64,000 nucleotides of DNA, taken from Actinoplanes subtropicus (lineage in GTDB: Bacteria; Actinomycetota; Actinomycetes; Mycobacteriales; Micromonosporaceae). How positions within the stretch are numbered: position 1 is the stretch's first letter; each line of letters opens with the position of its first letter. Under the pieces are notes generated by a model. It saw only the letters and a program-made list of their open reading frames with translations. It was not told the DNA's origin and searched no databases. This document shows, in pieces, positions 15,050 through 24,500 of the stretch. The stretch covers positions 62,001-126,000 of the forward strand of contig NZ_JOJL01000039.1 in assembly GCF_000721705.1 (NCBI RefSeq), given 5' to 3'. The translations under genes were made by a program, and so were the position numbers.

Positions 15050-16231
15050 CCTTTCCCGTACGTTGGGGCACAGGCGTGCGGCGATCTCCAGTTCGGCGCG
15101 CGCCTCGTCGTTGCGGCCCAGGCGGCTGAGCAATTCACCCCGGACGGTCGGCACCAGATGCGAGCCGGGTATGTCCAGTTTGTCGACGATGGCGAGCGCC
15201 TCGGCCGGGCCGGTCGCCATCGCCACGGCCACGGCCCGGTTCAACTCGACCACCGGTGAGGGCGCGACCCGGCCGAGCGCCTCGTAGAGCAGAACGATGC
15301 GGTCCCAGTCGGTTTTGTCCACCGATGCCGCCGACGCGTGGCAAGCCGCGATGGCCGCCTGCAGGCCGTACGGGCCGAGCCCTCGGCCTTTCGCGGCGGC
15401 GTGCCCGAGGGCGGCCAGCCCTCGACGGATCGCTGAGAAGTCCCAGCGGCGGCGATCCTGGTCCGCCAGCAGGATCGGCTCGCCGTCCGGGCCGGTTCGA
15501 GCCGGGAACCGAGCGGCGGTCAGCTCGAAGAGGGCGACCAGGCTGTGCGCCTCCGGTTCGTCCGGCAGCAGGGCGGCGAGCATGCGGGCGAGGCGGATCG
15601 ACTCGTACGCAAGCTCAGGTTTTTGCAGTTGAGAGCCCCCGGTGAAGATCACGTAGAGCACACTGAGCACCCCGCCCAGGCGCTGCCGCCGCTCCTCGGC
15701 CGGCGGCAGCTCGAAGGGCACCTTGGCCGCCGCGATCGTCTTCTTCGCCCGGGTGATCCGCGCCTGGATGGTCGGGATCGGCACCAGGAACGCGCGGGCG
15801 ATCTCCTCGCTGGACAGGCCGCCGACGGTACGGAGGGTGAGCGCCACCCGGGCCTCGGCGGCGAGGACCGGGTGACAGGCGATGAAGATCAGCGCGAGAA
15901 TGTCGTCGTCGATGCGGTCCGGGTCCCAGGGCGTTTCAACGGACATTTCTGCATTTATCGCGATTTCTTGGTAGCGCTGGTCGAGGGCGGACCGCCGCCG
16001 GAACGCGTCGATAGCGCGCCGGCGGGCGGTCGAGAGGAGCCAGCCGACCGGGTCAGCCGGCTCCCCGTCACGCTCCCAGGAGACCAGCGCCTCCGCGAGG
16101 GCCTCCTGAGCCACGTCCTCGGCCAGCGGGAAGTCCCGGGTGTAGCGGGCGAGCGCGCCGACGATCCGGGCCGACTCCATCCGCCAGACGGCCTCGACCG
16201 TCTTCAGAGCTGACCCGTGCGCTCGCGCCAC
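15014..16231 (-). CDS. ECF42-type RNA polymerase sigma factor
   Basis: About 405 residues. Sigma region 2 shows VEAVWRMESARIVGALARYT and AEDVAQEALAEALVSWERDG; region 4 shows LRTVGGLSSEEIARAFLVPI. The long C-terminal extension is the DUF6596/TPR-like part of the ECF42 group. I place the start at GTG 16231 because AAGGAG lies five bases upstream; this overlaps the DGPF gene by 28 bases and means translational coupling. No anti-sigma factor is seen; ECF42 proteins are thought to be controlled with the neighbouring DGPF protein or their own C-terminus. The linker around residues 87-100 (INAEMS) is encoded by an unusually AT-rich patch at 15945-15975. Confidence 0.9.
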   Translation of the reverse strand: MARAHGSALKTVEAVWRMESARIVGALARYTRDFPLAEDVAQEALAEALVSWERDGEPADPVGWLLSTARRRAIDAFRRRSALDQRYQEIAINAEMSVETPWDPDRIDDDILALIFIACHPVLAAEARVALTLRTVGGLSSEEIARAFLVPIPTIQARITRAKKTIAAAKVPFELPPAEERRQRLGGVLSVLYVIFTGGSQLQKPELAYESIRLARMLAALLPDEPEAHSLVALFELTAARFPARTGPDGEPILLADQDRRRWDFSAIRRGLAALGHAAAKGRGLGPYGLQAAIAACHASAASVDKTDWDRIVLLYEALGRVAPSPVVELNRAVAVAMATGPAEALAIVDKLDIPGSHLVPTVRGELLSRLGRNDEARAELEIAARLCPNVRERSVLLGKARRLG

Positions 16232-16623
16232 GCCCGCTCCTTGACGATCCACTCGTTGTCCTGCGGGAACTCGTCGATGGTCGGCACCCGGCGGATCTCG
16301 GCCTTGCTGCCCGGGAAGGCCGGCATCCGCTTGGCCCACTCGATCGCCTCCTCCTTCGAGGCGACGTCGAGGAGGTAGAAGCCACCGAACAATTCCTTGG
16401 TCTCCCCGTACGGCCCGTCCGTCACCACCGGCGTCTCACCCGAGTAGTCGACCACCACCCCCTGCGCCGGGTCGTCCAGGCCCTCCGCCGCGACCAGCAC
16501 CCCGGCCCGGATCAGCTCCTCGTTGAAGCGGCCCACCGTCGCCAGCATCTCCTCGAACGGCGTCGCCATCATCTTGGCGTTGGTCTCGTCGGTCCCGCGC
16601 ATGATGAGCATGTACTTCGGCAC
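16204..16623 (-). CDS. YCII-related DGPF-domain protein, partner of the ECF42 sigma factor
   Basis: A 139-residue protein of the YCII/DGPF family, starting MPKYMLIMRGTDETNAKMMA and carrying the name-giving motif VVTDGPYGETKELFGGFYLL. The ferredoxin-like fold probably forms dimers. ECF42 sigma genes are nearly always next to such genes; here it is upstream and overlaps the sigma gene. AAGGAGAAACGACGTGCC-type leader gives a good ribosome-binding site. The biochemical role in the family is not established. Confidence 0.9.
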   Translation of the reverse strand: MPKYMLIMRGTDETNAKMMATPFEEMLATVGRFNEELIRAGVLVAAEGLDDPAQGVVVDYSGETPVVTDGPYGETKELFGGFYLLDVASKEEAIEWAKRMPAFPGSKAEIRRVPTIDEFPQDNEWIVKERAWRERTGQL

Positions 16624-16715
16624 GTCGTTTCTCCTTGTCAGTGGGGTCGCTCCCCGACCCTTTCACGGCAAGGTCGAACGGCCGGCCCACGGATCGACAC
16701 GGCGCCGGAAAAGAT

Positions 16716-17162
16716 TCAGCGACAGACCTTCCACTTGCCGTCCTGCTTGGCGAGCGGCAGTTCCAGGCTCTCCTGGCCGCCCGAGCCGACCGTGAGCTCC
16801 ATCTGCACGGTGGCCTTCCACGAGAGGTTCCACAGCGTGACGTTGGTGTTGACCACCTGGCCGTCGCTGACGCCCTTGCTGTGCACATACTCGGTGAAGT
16901 TGTCGTGGCTCGCTTTGGAGCCGCTCGCGGTGCACACGTAGGTCAGCGCCTTGGCGTCGTCACCGGCGATCACGGCATCGACATACGACTCGGCGGCCGT
17001 ACTGGCCGGCTTGGTCTGGCTCGCGATCAGCCCGAAGAAGACCGCGCCCCCGCAGCAGCACAGGAACACCAGGCTGCCCGCGACCACCCCGATGATCAGA
17101 CCCCAGCGCGTACGCTTCGGCGGCGGGCCGAACGGTGGCCCATAGAAGGGCGTCGCAGACAT
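16716..17162 (-). CDS. Membrane-anchored protein with extracellular DUF4878-like domain
   Basis: A 148-residue protein. A proline-rich cytoplasmic N-tail (FYGPPFGPPPKRTRWG) leads to one transmembrane helix (LIIGVVAGSLVFLCCCGGAV) with three adjacent cysteines. The outer domain has STAAESYVDAVIAGDDAKAL and ends LPLAKQDGKWKVCR, a pattern like small lumazine-binding or DUF4878 domains of the NTF2-like fold. Such proteins are frequent in actinobacteria but have no defined function. It is transcribed with, or just after, the next membrane-protein gene. Confidence 0.75.
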   Translation of the reverse strand: MSATPFYGPPFGPPPKRTRWGLIIGVVAGSLVFLCCCGGAVFFGLIASQTKPASTAAESYVDAVIAGDDAKALTYVCTASGSKASHDNFTEYVHSKGVSDGQVVNTNVTLWNLSWKATVQMELTVGSGGQESLELPLAKQDGKWKVCR

Positions 17163-17207
17163 GGCGAGATCGTACTTCCGGGTGTCGATCTCAACTGTCG
17201 CCTTCCA

Positions 17208-17837
17208 TCATCGTCCGGCGCCCGGGCCTTTCCCGCCCGTGGCCGGGCCTTTCCCGCCCGTGGCCGGGCCTTTCCCGCCCGTGGCCGGGACGCACAGCGC
17301 GATCGTGGCGGCCAGCAGGGCCAGCGTCAGGCCGGCGAGGGGGCGGCCCAGGCCGACGAAGTCGTCGTCGTGGGGGTCGGCGACGCCGCGCGGGTCGTAG
17401 ACGACCGTGACGTGGTCGCCGGCGGAGAACTCGTGGCCCGGCTCGGAGAGCTCGCCGGGTATCTTCCGGCCGTCGGCCGTCACCAGCCGGTACTTGTAGG
17501 TCGAGCCGGTGCGGGAGGTCGCGATGTGTTCCGCCGTGACGGTCGCGACGACGTGTTCGCCCCGCGCCCCGAGGATCAGCAGCGGAACCCCGATCAGCGC
17601 CGTGATGGACGCGCCGACCATGCAGGCCCCGGCAGAGACGGCGCCCCGGCCGGCCGGGTCGACCGCCTTCGTCACGACCGTGACCGACACAGCTCCCGAA
17701 ACCACCATGACGGCGGCCGCGGCGATCGTCGGCAGGAACCAGGCCGCCACGGCCGTGGCGACGACCGGCACGCTCAGCACGGCCGCCATGATCGCCGCCC
17801 GCGCCGGGCGACGCGTCGCCGACCGGCTTTCTACCAT
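17208..17837 (-). CDS. Membrane protein with DUF3592-like outer domain and a repetitive C-tail
   Basis: 209 residues starting at ATG 17837. Predicted segments are MAAVLSVPVVATAVAAWFLP, AAAVMVVSGAVSVTVV, ACMVGASITALIGVPLLIL and a C-terminal LAGLTLALLAATIALCVP. The middle part (YKYRLVTADGRKIPGE, GDHVTVVYDPRGVADPHD) is typical of DUF3592 proteins. The C-tail repeats GKGPAT three times, encoded by a 21-bp tandem repeat at 17221-17283. The start codon is only six bases from that of the divergent LRR gene and lacks a Shine-Dalgarno. Function unknown. Confidence 0.75.
   Translation of the reverse strand: MVESRSATRRPARAAIMAAVLSVPVVATAVAAWFLPTIAAAAVMVVSGAVSVTVVTKAVDPAGRGAVSAGACMVGASITALIGVPLLILGARGEHVVATVTAEHIATSRTGSTYKYRLVTADGRKIPGELSEPGHEFSAGDHVTVVYDPRGVADPHDDDFVGLGRPLAGLTLALLAATIALCVPATGGKGPATGGKGPATGGKGPGAGR
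17221..17283. repeat. 21-bp in-frame tandem repeat (three copies)
   Basis: The unit CCGGGCCTTTCCCGCCCGTGG occurs three times in a row at the 3' end of the DUF3592-like gene. The period of 21 keeps the frame and encodes a repeated Gly-Lys-Gly-Pro-Ala-Thr-Gly tail. Confidence 0.8.
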
Positions 17838-17843
17838 GGACAC

Positions 17844-18359
17844 ATGATGCGGTTTTCCGGCAGAGACGTCGAGATCGGCGCCGAGCGGGTCGCCGCCGAC
17901 GGCCCGGTGACCCGCGAGGAACTGGCCCGGCTGGTGGGCATGCCGAATCTTCGAGCCCTGAACCTCAACACCGCGGGCGTCACCGACGACCACCTGGAAC
18001 TGATCGGCCGGCTCACCACGCTGGAAGACCTCGACGTGAGCACCACCGACGTCACCGACGCCGGGGCGCGACACCTGCGCCACCTGACCCGGATGCGGCA
18101 TCTGCGGATCAAGGAAACCCGGATCACCGACCTCGGCATCCGCTTCCTGGCACGGATGACCGAGCTGGAGACGCTCAACCTCCGGCGGCTGGACCTCACC
18201 GACGCCAGCCTGCGCCAGCTGGCGAAGCACCGGCGCCTCGACACGCTGGTCCTCTCGGACGAGCCCCGGTTCTCCTACGCCGCGCTGGCGGAGCTGCACC
18301 GGCAGCTCCCGGACTGCGAGATCGTCATCGTCGGCCGCGGCACCTTCCCGGAGATCTGA
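17844..18359 (+). CDS. Leucine-rich-repeat protein
   Basis: 171 residues starting with two ATG codons (17844, 17847). At least four leucine-rich repeats of about 24 residues run through the protein: NLRALNLNTAGVTDDHLELI, TLEDLDVSTTDVTDAGARHL, RMRHLRIKETRITDLGIRFL and ELETLNLRRLDLTDASLRQL. No signal peptide, so it is cytosolic, and no catalytic domain is attached. It could be a protein-binding scaffold. It is divergent from the membrane-protein gene with six bases between the start codons, which suggests leaderless mRNAs. Confidence 0.8.
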   Translation: MMRFSGRDVEIGAERVAADGPVTREELARLVGMPNLRALNLNTAGVTDDHLELIGRLTTLEDLDVSTTDVTDAGARHLRHLTRMRHLRIKETRITDLGIRFLARMTELETLNLRRLDLTDASLRQLAKHRRLDTLVLSDEPRFSYAALAELHRQLPDCEIVIVGRGTFPEI

Positions 18360-18398
18360 CGCCGGGAACCGCGATGCGGGAGCCCTCGTCCAACCGCG

Positions 18399-18938
18399 AT
18401 GCGGTCCCTGTCTGTCATCGCGATCGTCGCCGGACTGCTCACCACGAGCTGCGCCGCCGAACACCAGGCGGCCGACCCGCCGGCCGCGGCGGCGTCCACG
18501 GTGTATGTGCCGGTGCTGCGAAGGTACCTCGGCACGCCCGGCGAGAACTCCTTCCCCGACCGGACGTTCACCACGGTCTACGTGCTCGACCAGGCCTTTC
18601 CCGACGCCGGTGACCCGGCCGGGAAGCACGAACGTGGCGTTCCCATCGGGCCGGACGACCAGCGCCGGATCACCACCGGCCTCACCGGGGTGGCGCACGT
18701 GGCCTTCATCGCCGACCGGAACACGGTGCTCGAGACCAGAGACGGGTGCGCGCAGGTCAAGGACGGCGGCATTTTGATCACTCTCGGCCCGGCCGACGGC
18801 GACGACCACGAGGTGCGGGTCGCCGTCTACGGCTTCGTGGCCTGTCTGGGCGCCACCTGGCTGACGTATGTCGTGCGGAACGAGCCCGGCGGCGGCTGGC
18901 GCGTGTCGGGAACGACCGGCTCGAAGTCGATCTCGTAG
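18399..18938 (+). CDS. Putative secreted lipoprotein
   Basis: 179 residues. MRSLSVIAIVAGLLTTSCAA is a lipoprotein signal with the lipid-attachment cysteine at residue 18. The mature part has TTVYVLDQAF, RITTGLTGVAHVAFI and a Cys pair (GCAQVKDGG, FVACLGATW) that could form a disulfide. I do not recognise the family. It lies between the LRR and the monooxygenase genes with short gaps, all on the same strand. Confidence 0.7.
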   Translation: MRSLSVIAIVAGLLTTSCAAEHQAADPPAAAASTVYVPVLRRYLGTPGENSFPDRTFTTVYVLDQAFPDAGDPAGKHERGVPIGPDDQRRITTGLTGVAHVAFIADRNTVLETRDGCAQVKDGGILITLGPADGDDHEVRVAVYGFVACLGATWLTYVVRNEPGGGWRVSGTTGSKSIS

Positions 18939-18968
18939 TCGGAGGGCAGCTGGTGCACACTTCTCGCT

Positions 18969-20090
18969 ATGGGTGATGTGACCGTGCTGGGAGCCGGCGC
19001 CGCCGGGCTCGCCGTGGCAGCTCAGCTCAAGAGCCGCGGGGTCGGGGCCGTCGTTCTCGAGCGCGGCCCGGGCGTCGCGACGAGCTGGCGGGGCCGCTAC
19101 GACCGGCTGCATCTGCACACCATCCGGAGCCTTTCCGGGCTGCCGGGCTTCCCCATCCCCCGCGCGTACGGCCGGTGGGTCGCCAGGGACGATCTCGTGC
19201 GCTATCTCGAGGCGTACGCCAACCGCTTTGATCTTGATGTTGAGACCGGCACGACCGTGGAGCGGATCAAGCCGGGCGCCGACGGCTGGTCGCTGCAGAT
19301 CGGCGGCGGCGCGGAGCGGTCGGCGAAGACGCTGATCGTGGCGACCGGCTATCTGCACACGCCGGTGGTGCCGGCGTGGCCCGGGCGGGAGAGCTGGAGC
19401 GGCACCCTGCTGCACTCCGCCGACTACCGGAACCCGCGGCCGTTCCGAGGCAAGGACGTGCTGGTCGTCGGCCCGGGCAACAGCGGCTCGGAGATCGCCT
19501 CCGACGTGGCCGAGGGCGGCGCGTCCTCGGTCTGCCTCGCGATCCGCACCCCGCCGCACATCGTGCGCCGGGAGACGGCGGGCTGGCCGGCCCAGATGAA
19601 CGGCCTGCTGCTCGGCCGCCTGCCCGAGCCCGCCCTCAACGCGCTCGCCGACACGATGGCGCGCCTCGAGATGCCAGACCTTCGGCCGTACGGCATCGCC
19701 CGGCCCGCCGAGGGCCTCAAGACCCGCCTGCGCACCCATCGCTACGTCCCGGTGCAGGACGTCGGCATCGTCCGGGACGTGGTGGCCCGCCGAGTGCGCC
19801 CGGTCGCCGCCGTGCGCGGCTTCACCGCCGACTCCGTGCAGCTGGCCGACGGCAGCAGCCTCCGGCCGGACGTGGTCATCGCCGCCACCGGCTTCGGGAC
19901 CGGGCTGCCGGAGCTGTTCGACGACCCGTCGCTGTTCGACGAGACCGGCGTGCCGCTGGTGCACGGCGGGGCCGCCGCCCGGCCGGGCCTCTACTTCCTC
20001 GGGTACGACGTCACGCTGGGCGGCATGCTGCGCCAGGCCGGCATCGAGGCGCGCCGCGTGGCCCGGGCGGTGCGGGACGCTGCACAGTAG
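18969..20090 (+). CDS. Flavin-containing monooxygenase (CzcO/FMO-like)
   Basis: 373 residues, cytosolic. The FAD-binding motif GAGAAG (8-13) opens the protein, followed by ERGPGVATSWRGRYDRLHLH, and the NADPH-binding motif GPGNSG is at about 168-173. IVATGYLHTPVVP and ATGFGTGLP are the usual ATG motifs of group B monooxygenases. The family oxygenates nitrogen, sulfur or ketone substrates (Baeyer-Villiger); the exact FMO fingerprint is incomplete, so the substrate cannot be named. It has no clear functional link to the neighbouring methyltransferase. Confidence 0.85.
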   Translation: MGDVTVLGAGAAGLAVAAQLKSRGVGAVVLERGPGVATSWRGRYDRLHLHTIRSLSGLPGFPIPRAYGRWVARDDLVRYLEAYANRFDLDVETGTTVERIKPGADGWSLQIGGGAERSAKTLIVATGYLHTPVVPAWPGRESWSGTLLHSADYRNPRPFRGKDVLVVGPGNSGSEIASDVAEGGASSVCLAIRTPPHIVRRETAGWPAQMNGLLLGRLPEPALNALADTMARLEMPDLRPYGIARPAEGLKTRLRTHRYVPVQDVGIVRDVVARRVRPVAAVRGFTADSVQLADGSSLRPDVVIAATGFGTGLPELFDDPSLFDETGVPLVHGGAAARPGLYFLGYDVTLGGMLRQAGIEARRVARAVRDAAQ

Positions 20091-20104
20091 ATACTCGCCC
20101 TAGG

Positions 20105-20908
20105 ATGAAGTGCGTGGCGGAAGCGCAGGAACGGCTGGACACGTCGGTGCCGCACCCGGCCCGGCGGTACAACTACTGGCTGGGCGGCAAGGACAACTTC
20201 GCCGCCGACCGGGAGTCGGGGGACGCGGTGGTCGCGCTCTTCCCCTCGATCCGGACAGCCGCCTTGGAAAATCGTCGTTTCCTGCGCCGCGCGGTCGAGT
20301 TGCTCGCCGGCGAGCTGGGCATCCGGCAGTTCCTCGACATCGGCACCGGCCTGCCGACCGCCGACAACACGCACGAGGTCGCCCAGCGCGTGGCGCCGGA
20401 GTCCAGCGTGGTCTATGTCGACAACGACCCGCTGGTCATGGTCCACGCCCGTGCGCTGCTCAACGCCGCGCCGGGCGCCGGCCCGACCCACTACCTCGAG
20501 GCCGACGTCCGCTCGCCGGAAGACATCCTCCGGGAGGCGGCGAAACGCCTCGACTTCAGCCGCCCGATCGGGTTGATGCTGATCGCGGTGCTGCACTTCA
20601 TCGCCGACGAGGAGGATCCCTGGGGCATCGTCCGCCGGTTGACCGAAGCCCTGCCCGCCGGCAGCTACCTGGTGCTGTCCCACTCGACCGGCGAGTTCCT
20701 CACGCCCGAGGCGGTGCAGACCTTCCGCACCAGCGCGATCCCGGTCCACCTGCGCACCCACGACGAGATCGGCCGCCTCTTCGACGGGCTCGAGGTGCTC
20801 GACCCGGGCGTGGTGTCGATCTCCAACTGGCGTGCCGAGAAGGAGCCGGGGCCGCGGCCGGACGAGTCGGAGACGGCGACGGACTGCGCCGTCGCCCGCA
20901 TCCGTTAG
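20105..20908 (+). CDS. SAM-dependent methyltransferase, DUF574 (Methyltransf_19) family
   Basis: 267 residues from ATG 20105; GTG 20114 is an alternative. The family hallmarks are YNYWLGGKDNFAADRE near the N-terminus and the SAM-binding motif FLDIGTGLPTADNTHEVAQ, followed by VVYVDNDPLVMVHARALL and a LMLIAVLHFI strand. The family is greatly expanded in actinomycetes and its acceptors are unknown. The stop codon overlaps that of the convergent PNPOx-like gene by four bases. Confidence 0.9.
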   Translation: MKCVAEAQERLDTSVPHPARRYNYWLGGKDNFAADRESGDAVVALFPSIRTAALENRRFLRRAVELLAGELGIRQFLDIGTGLPTADNTHEVAQRVAPESSVVYVDNDPLVMVHARALLNAAPGAGPTHYLEADVRSPEDILREAAKRLDFSRPIGLMLIAVLHFIADEEDPWGIVRRLTEALPAGSYLVLSHSTGEFLTPEAVQTFRTSAIPVHLRTHDEIGRLFDGLEVLDPGVVSISNWRAEKEPGPRPDESETATDCAVARIR

Positions 20909-21456
20909 ATGGCCTGCCGGCACGCCGTGCCCGGGATGAAGTAGTCGCTCTTCTTGGTGGACGGGCCCGGCCGGGGGATCTTGGCCATCCGCGGGATGTG
21001 CTTGGCGCAGTGGATGTACGCCTCGTGCACGCGGGTGACCACCCACAGCCGGGCCCGCCGGCCGGGCGCCGTGTCCGCCTGCTCGTCCGGGTCCTCGACG
21101 ATCTCGGCGGTGCCGTTCACGTGCAGGCCGATGACGTCCAGGAAGTCGATGAACAGCAGCCCGACGTGGCCGTTCTCGGTGATGTTGCCGAGGCTCGCCA
21201 GCACGCCGTTGCCGCGGTACTCGGGCCAGCTGAGGTGCTCCTCGTCGAGCACCCGGACGAACCCGGGCGGGCCGGCCCGGAACGTGCTGTCGCAGCCGCC
21301 GGCGGCGTCGGCGGTGGCCAGGAACATCATCTCCTGGCGGCCGATGAAGTGCCGCATCCGCTCGTTGAGGTGCGGCAGGACCTGCCGGGCCGAGAACGCG
21401 TCGGCCCGCTCCCGGGTGCCGAGCCGGTCCTGAAGTTCACGCTCACCGTGATTCAT
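20905..21456 (-). CDS. Pyridoxamine 5'-phosphate oxidase-family (FMN-binding split barrel) protein
   Basis: 183 residues, starting at ATG 21456 with AGGAGG upstream. The split-barrel motif is visible in HFIGRQEMMFLATADAAGGC, VLDEEHLSWPEYRGNGVLAS, GHVGLLFIDFL and LHVNGTAEIVED. The C-terminus ends HIPRMAKIPRPGP. Such proteins bind FMN or F420 and often act as reductases. The true PdxH signature is absent, so vitamin B6 synthesis is unlikely. It stands alone on its strand between a convergent methyltransferase and the helicase gene. Confidence 0.8.
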   Translation of the reverse strand: MNHGERELQDRLGTRERADAFSARQVLPHLNERMRHFIGRQEMMFLATADAAGGCDSTFRAGPPGFVRVLDEEHLSWPEYRGNGVLASLGNITENGHVGLLFIDFLDVIGLHVNGTAEIVEDPDEQADTAPGRRARLWVVTRVHEAYIHCAKHIPRMAKIPRPGPSTKKSDYFIPGTACRQAI

Positions 21457-21563
21457 GATCGTCCCTCCTAGCCGCATCCACCGGATTCTTGCGGGACAGT
21501 TTCACAGCGTGACGACGCGGTAGCCTAGAGTTGCAAGTTGCACTGATCCGGCTCGATGGCGCC

Positions 21564-24500
21564 TCAATGCAGCTCAGCGACGTCGTCGCCGGCGGCCACC
21601 GCGTGGCGACCTGTCACCCGTTCGAGTGAAAGGTCGCGGCTTACCGGCCGGTAGGGCGCGTTCCACCCCCGGGACGGCAGACGATCGTAACCGGGTGCCG
21701 GGTCCGCGATCGCTCGCTGGATCGCGGCCAAGAGGCGGGCGGCCTCCTCGGGCTGGTGCGAGTACCAACTGGTCGACCAGACCCGGTGCAGGTGCCAGCC
21801 GAGCTCGCGCAGCTCCTGCTCGCGCAGCCGGTCACGGTCGCGTACCGAGGAGATCTCCCGGTAGCCGGGGCCGTCGAACTCGATGCCGAGGGCGTACACC
21901 TCGTCCGGGTGGTCCGGGTGCAGGACTCCGATGGCGATCGGATGGCCGGCGGCGACGATCTGCCGGCGTACGGCGAAGTCCCAGCTCTTGATCGTCTCGA
22001 GCACCGACTCCTCGAAGGCGGTCCTGCCGTCGGAGTCGGTGGCCTCCTTGCCCAGGGTGGCCGCGTCCCGCTCGGCATACTCCAGAAATGCCTTGAGATG
22101 CCGGACGCTCTCGTTGCCCATGTCCTGGACGTCGGAGGCGTGGATCGACGAGACCACCTCGATCCGCCGGCGGGCCCGGGTGATCGCCACGTTCAGGCGG
22201 CGCCAGCCCTGCGGCCGGTTGAGCACGCCGAAGTTGGTACTGATCTTGTCGTTCTCGTCGTAGCCGTAGCCGACCGACAGGATGACCACGTCGCGGACGT
22301 CGCCCTGGACCGCCTCCAGGCTCTTCACGAAGAAGCCGTTCAGCCGGTCGGCGTCGTCGAGCAGGTGGTCCAGCTCGGGGTGCTCGCCGATCATCTGCTG
22401 CACGGCCTCGTCGATCGCGTCGGCCTGCGCCACCGAGAGCGTCACCACGCCGAGCGAGCTGCCCGGCCGGTGGGTCAGGTGGTGCAGCACCCGCTCCGCG
22501 ACGGCGGCGGCCTCGATCGGGTTGGCCGAGGTGGTCATCCGATGGTAAACGCCGTCGACGTGGTAGAGCTGCACGCCGTGGTCGGGTTCCCGGGCGTACG
22601 CGCGCGGCAGGCTGACCAGCCGCCCGTGGTAGTACGCGAGGTTGGAGAAGGCGAACAGCGCCTCGTGCCGGCTGCGGTGGTGCCAGCCGAGGCCGAGCAC
22701 CGGGAAGGTCTCCTTGGCCAGGTCGAGGATCGACGGGTGGTCCACCACGTCGTCCTCGACGTGGTCGTAGAAGCTGGTCGGCGGCAGCTGCCGGTCGTCG
22801 CCCACGGTGATCAGCGCGTCCCCGCGGTACACGCAGTTGATCGCGTCGGCGGTGGTCACCTGGGACGCCTCGTCGATGATCACCACGTCGAACTCGATCT
22901 CCGGCGGGAGCAGCCGGCTCACCGCCAGCGGCGACATCAGCAGGCAGGGTTTCAGGGCCTGCACCGCATGTCTCGCTTGCGCGATCAGCTCCCGTACGGC
23001 CAGATGCCCGGTCCGCTTGCTGCCCTCGCGGCGGATCAGCGCCGGCTCGCCGGTGGTCGCGGCCGACGGGCGGCGGGATTCCACCGCGTACACGATGTCG
23101 GCCAGTGCGGCCGCGTTGAGCTCGTTGTCCAGCAGCTTGAACACCTCGACCAGGTGCACCCGCTCCTCGGCGTCGACCGGCGCCAGCCCCTGGTCGGTCC
23201 GCAGGATCTCGTCGACCCAGCCGCGGTAGAGCGCCCGCTCCAGCACCGGCCAGACGCCCGCGATCTCGACCTCCTGGTCCGCGCAGAACTCCAGCGCGTC
23301 GCCCAGCCCGAAGCCGAGGATCAGGTTCCGGGCGTCCTGGTGCACGAACCACTCCTGCTGCCCGGCGGCGTCGTGCAGCAGCTCGACCAGCAGGTCCCGG
23401 GCGGTGTCGTAGTCGCCGAGGTGGGTGGTCAGCTCGATCCGCCGCTCCGGGGCGAACGCGGTCAGCACCTGCTCGCGGGCGTGCTCCCAGCCGGCCACCG
23501 CGGCGGCCAGCCCGTCGCTCGGCTCGGCCTCGCCGAGCGCGTGCGCCTGCTCGGCGGTGAGCGCGGCGTCGTGGCCGTGGTGCAGCCGCCGGGCCTCGGC
23601 GGTCCACCCGACGATCTCGTTCATCAGGTCGTCGTTGGTCTTGGTGCCGCGGTAGATCGAGCCGAGCACCGCCGCGTGCGGCCCGGCCGCGGCCCAGATC
23701 GCCGCCTCGGCGTCCACCGCCGCCTGCCGCTGCTTGGCGATCTCGACCGCCTCGGCGAGGGTGAGATCGCCGCGGCCGGTCGGGCCGCCGTACGCACGCA
23801 GCATCTCGGCCGCCGCGCGCAGCGGTGCGACGTGCGCCCGCAGCCAGGTCACCGCGTCCGCGATGGCGCCCTCGCCGAGCTCCGGCCGGGGCGCGCGGGC
23901 CGGCGGCTCGCGCAGCGTGGTGCGGAACCGGTCGAACTCGTCGCGGGCCTCGCCGACGATGCGCAGCAGCGCGCTGTTCGGCCGCGGCGCGGTCACGTGC
24001 ACCACGACCGCGGCGAGCGCCTCCGGCGGCGTCTCCCGGATCACCTCGTCGGCGGTGTGCAGCGCCTCCTGGATCGCGGTGAAGTCGGTGTCCATCCCGT
24101 CCCAGTGCCGGCCGAGGATCTCGGCGTGCTCCTCGGCCAGGTCGTCGAGGTCGTCGAGGGCCGCCTTCCAGGCGGCCGCGTCCTCCACGTTGGCGACCGC
24201 GTCCTCCGGGCTGACCTCGGGCAGCGCCGCCTCGATCGTGGCCCGCTTGGCCCGCCGGGTGCCGCGCAGCAGCTTGCGCGGGCCGCGCCGGGCGCTCAGC
24301 CGCTCGGCCATCTCCTCGATCGGCTCGTTGAGCACGCCCTCGTCGAAGTGCCGGCGGGCCTGCTCCTCGGCGGCGTTGACCGCGTCGACGGCCCGGCGCA
24401 GCGCCCGGACGGCGGCGTGCGCGGCGGCCATCCCGCCCTCGGCGAACCAGGCCGCCTCGGGCTTGGTCTCCCGGGCGATCAGGCCGGCGATGGTGATCAC

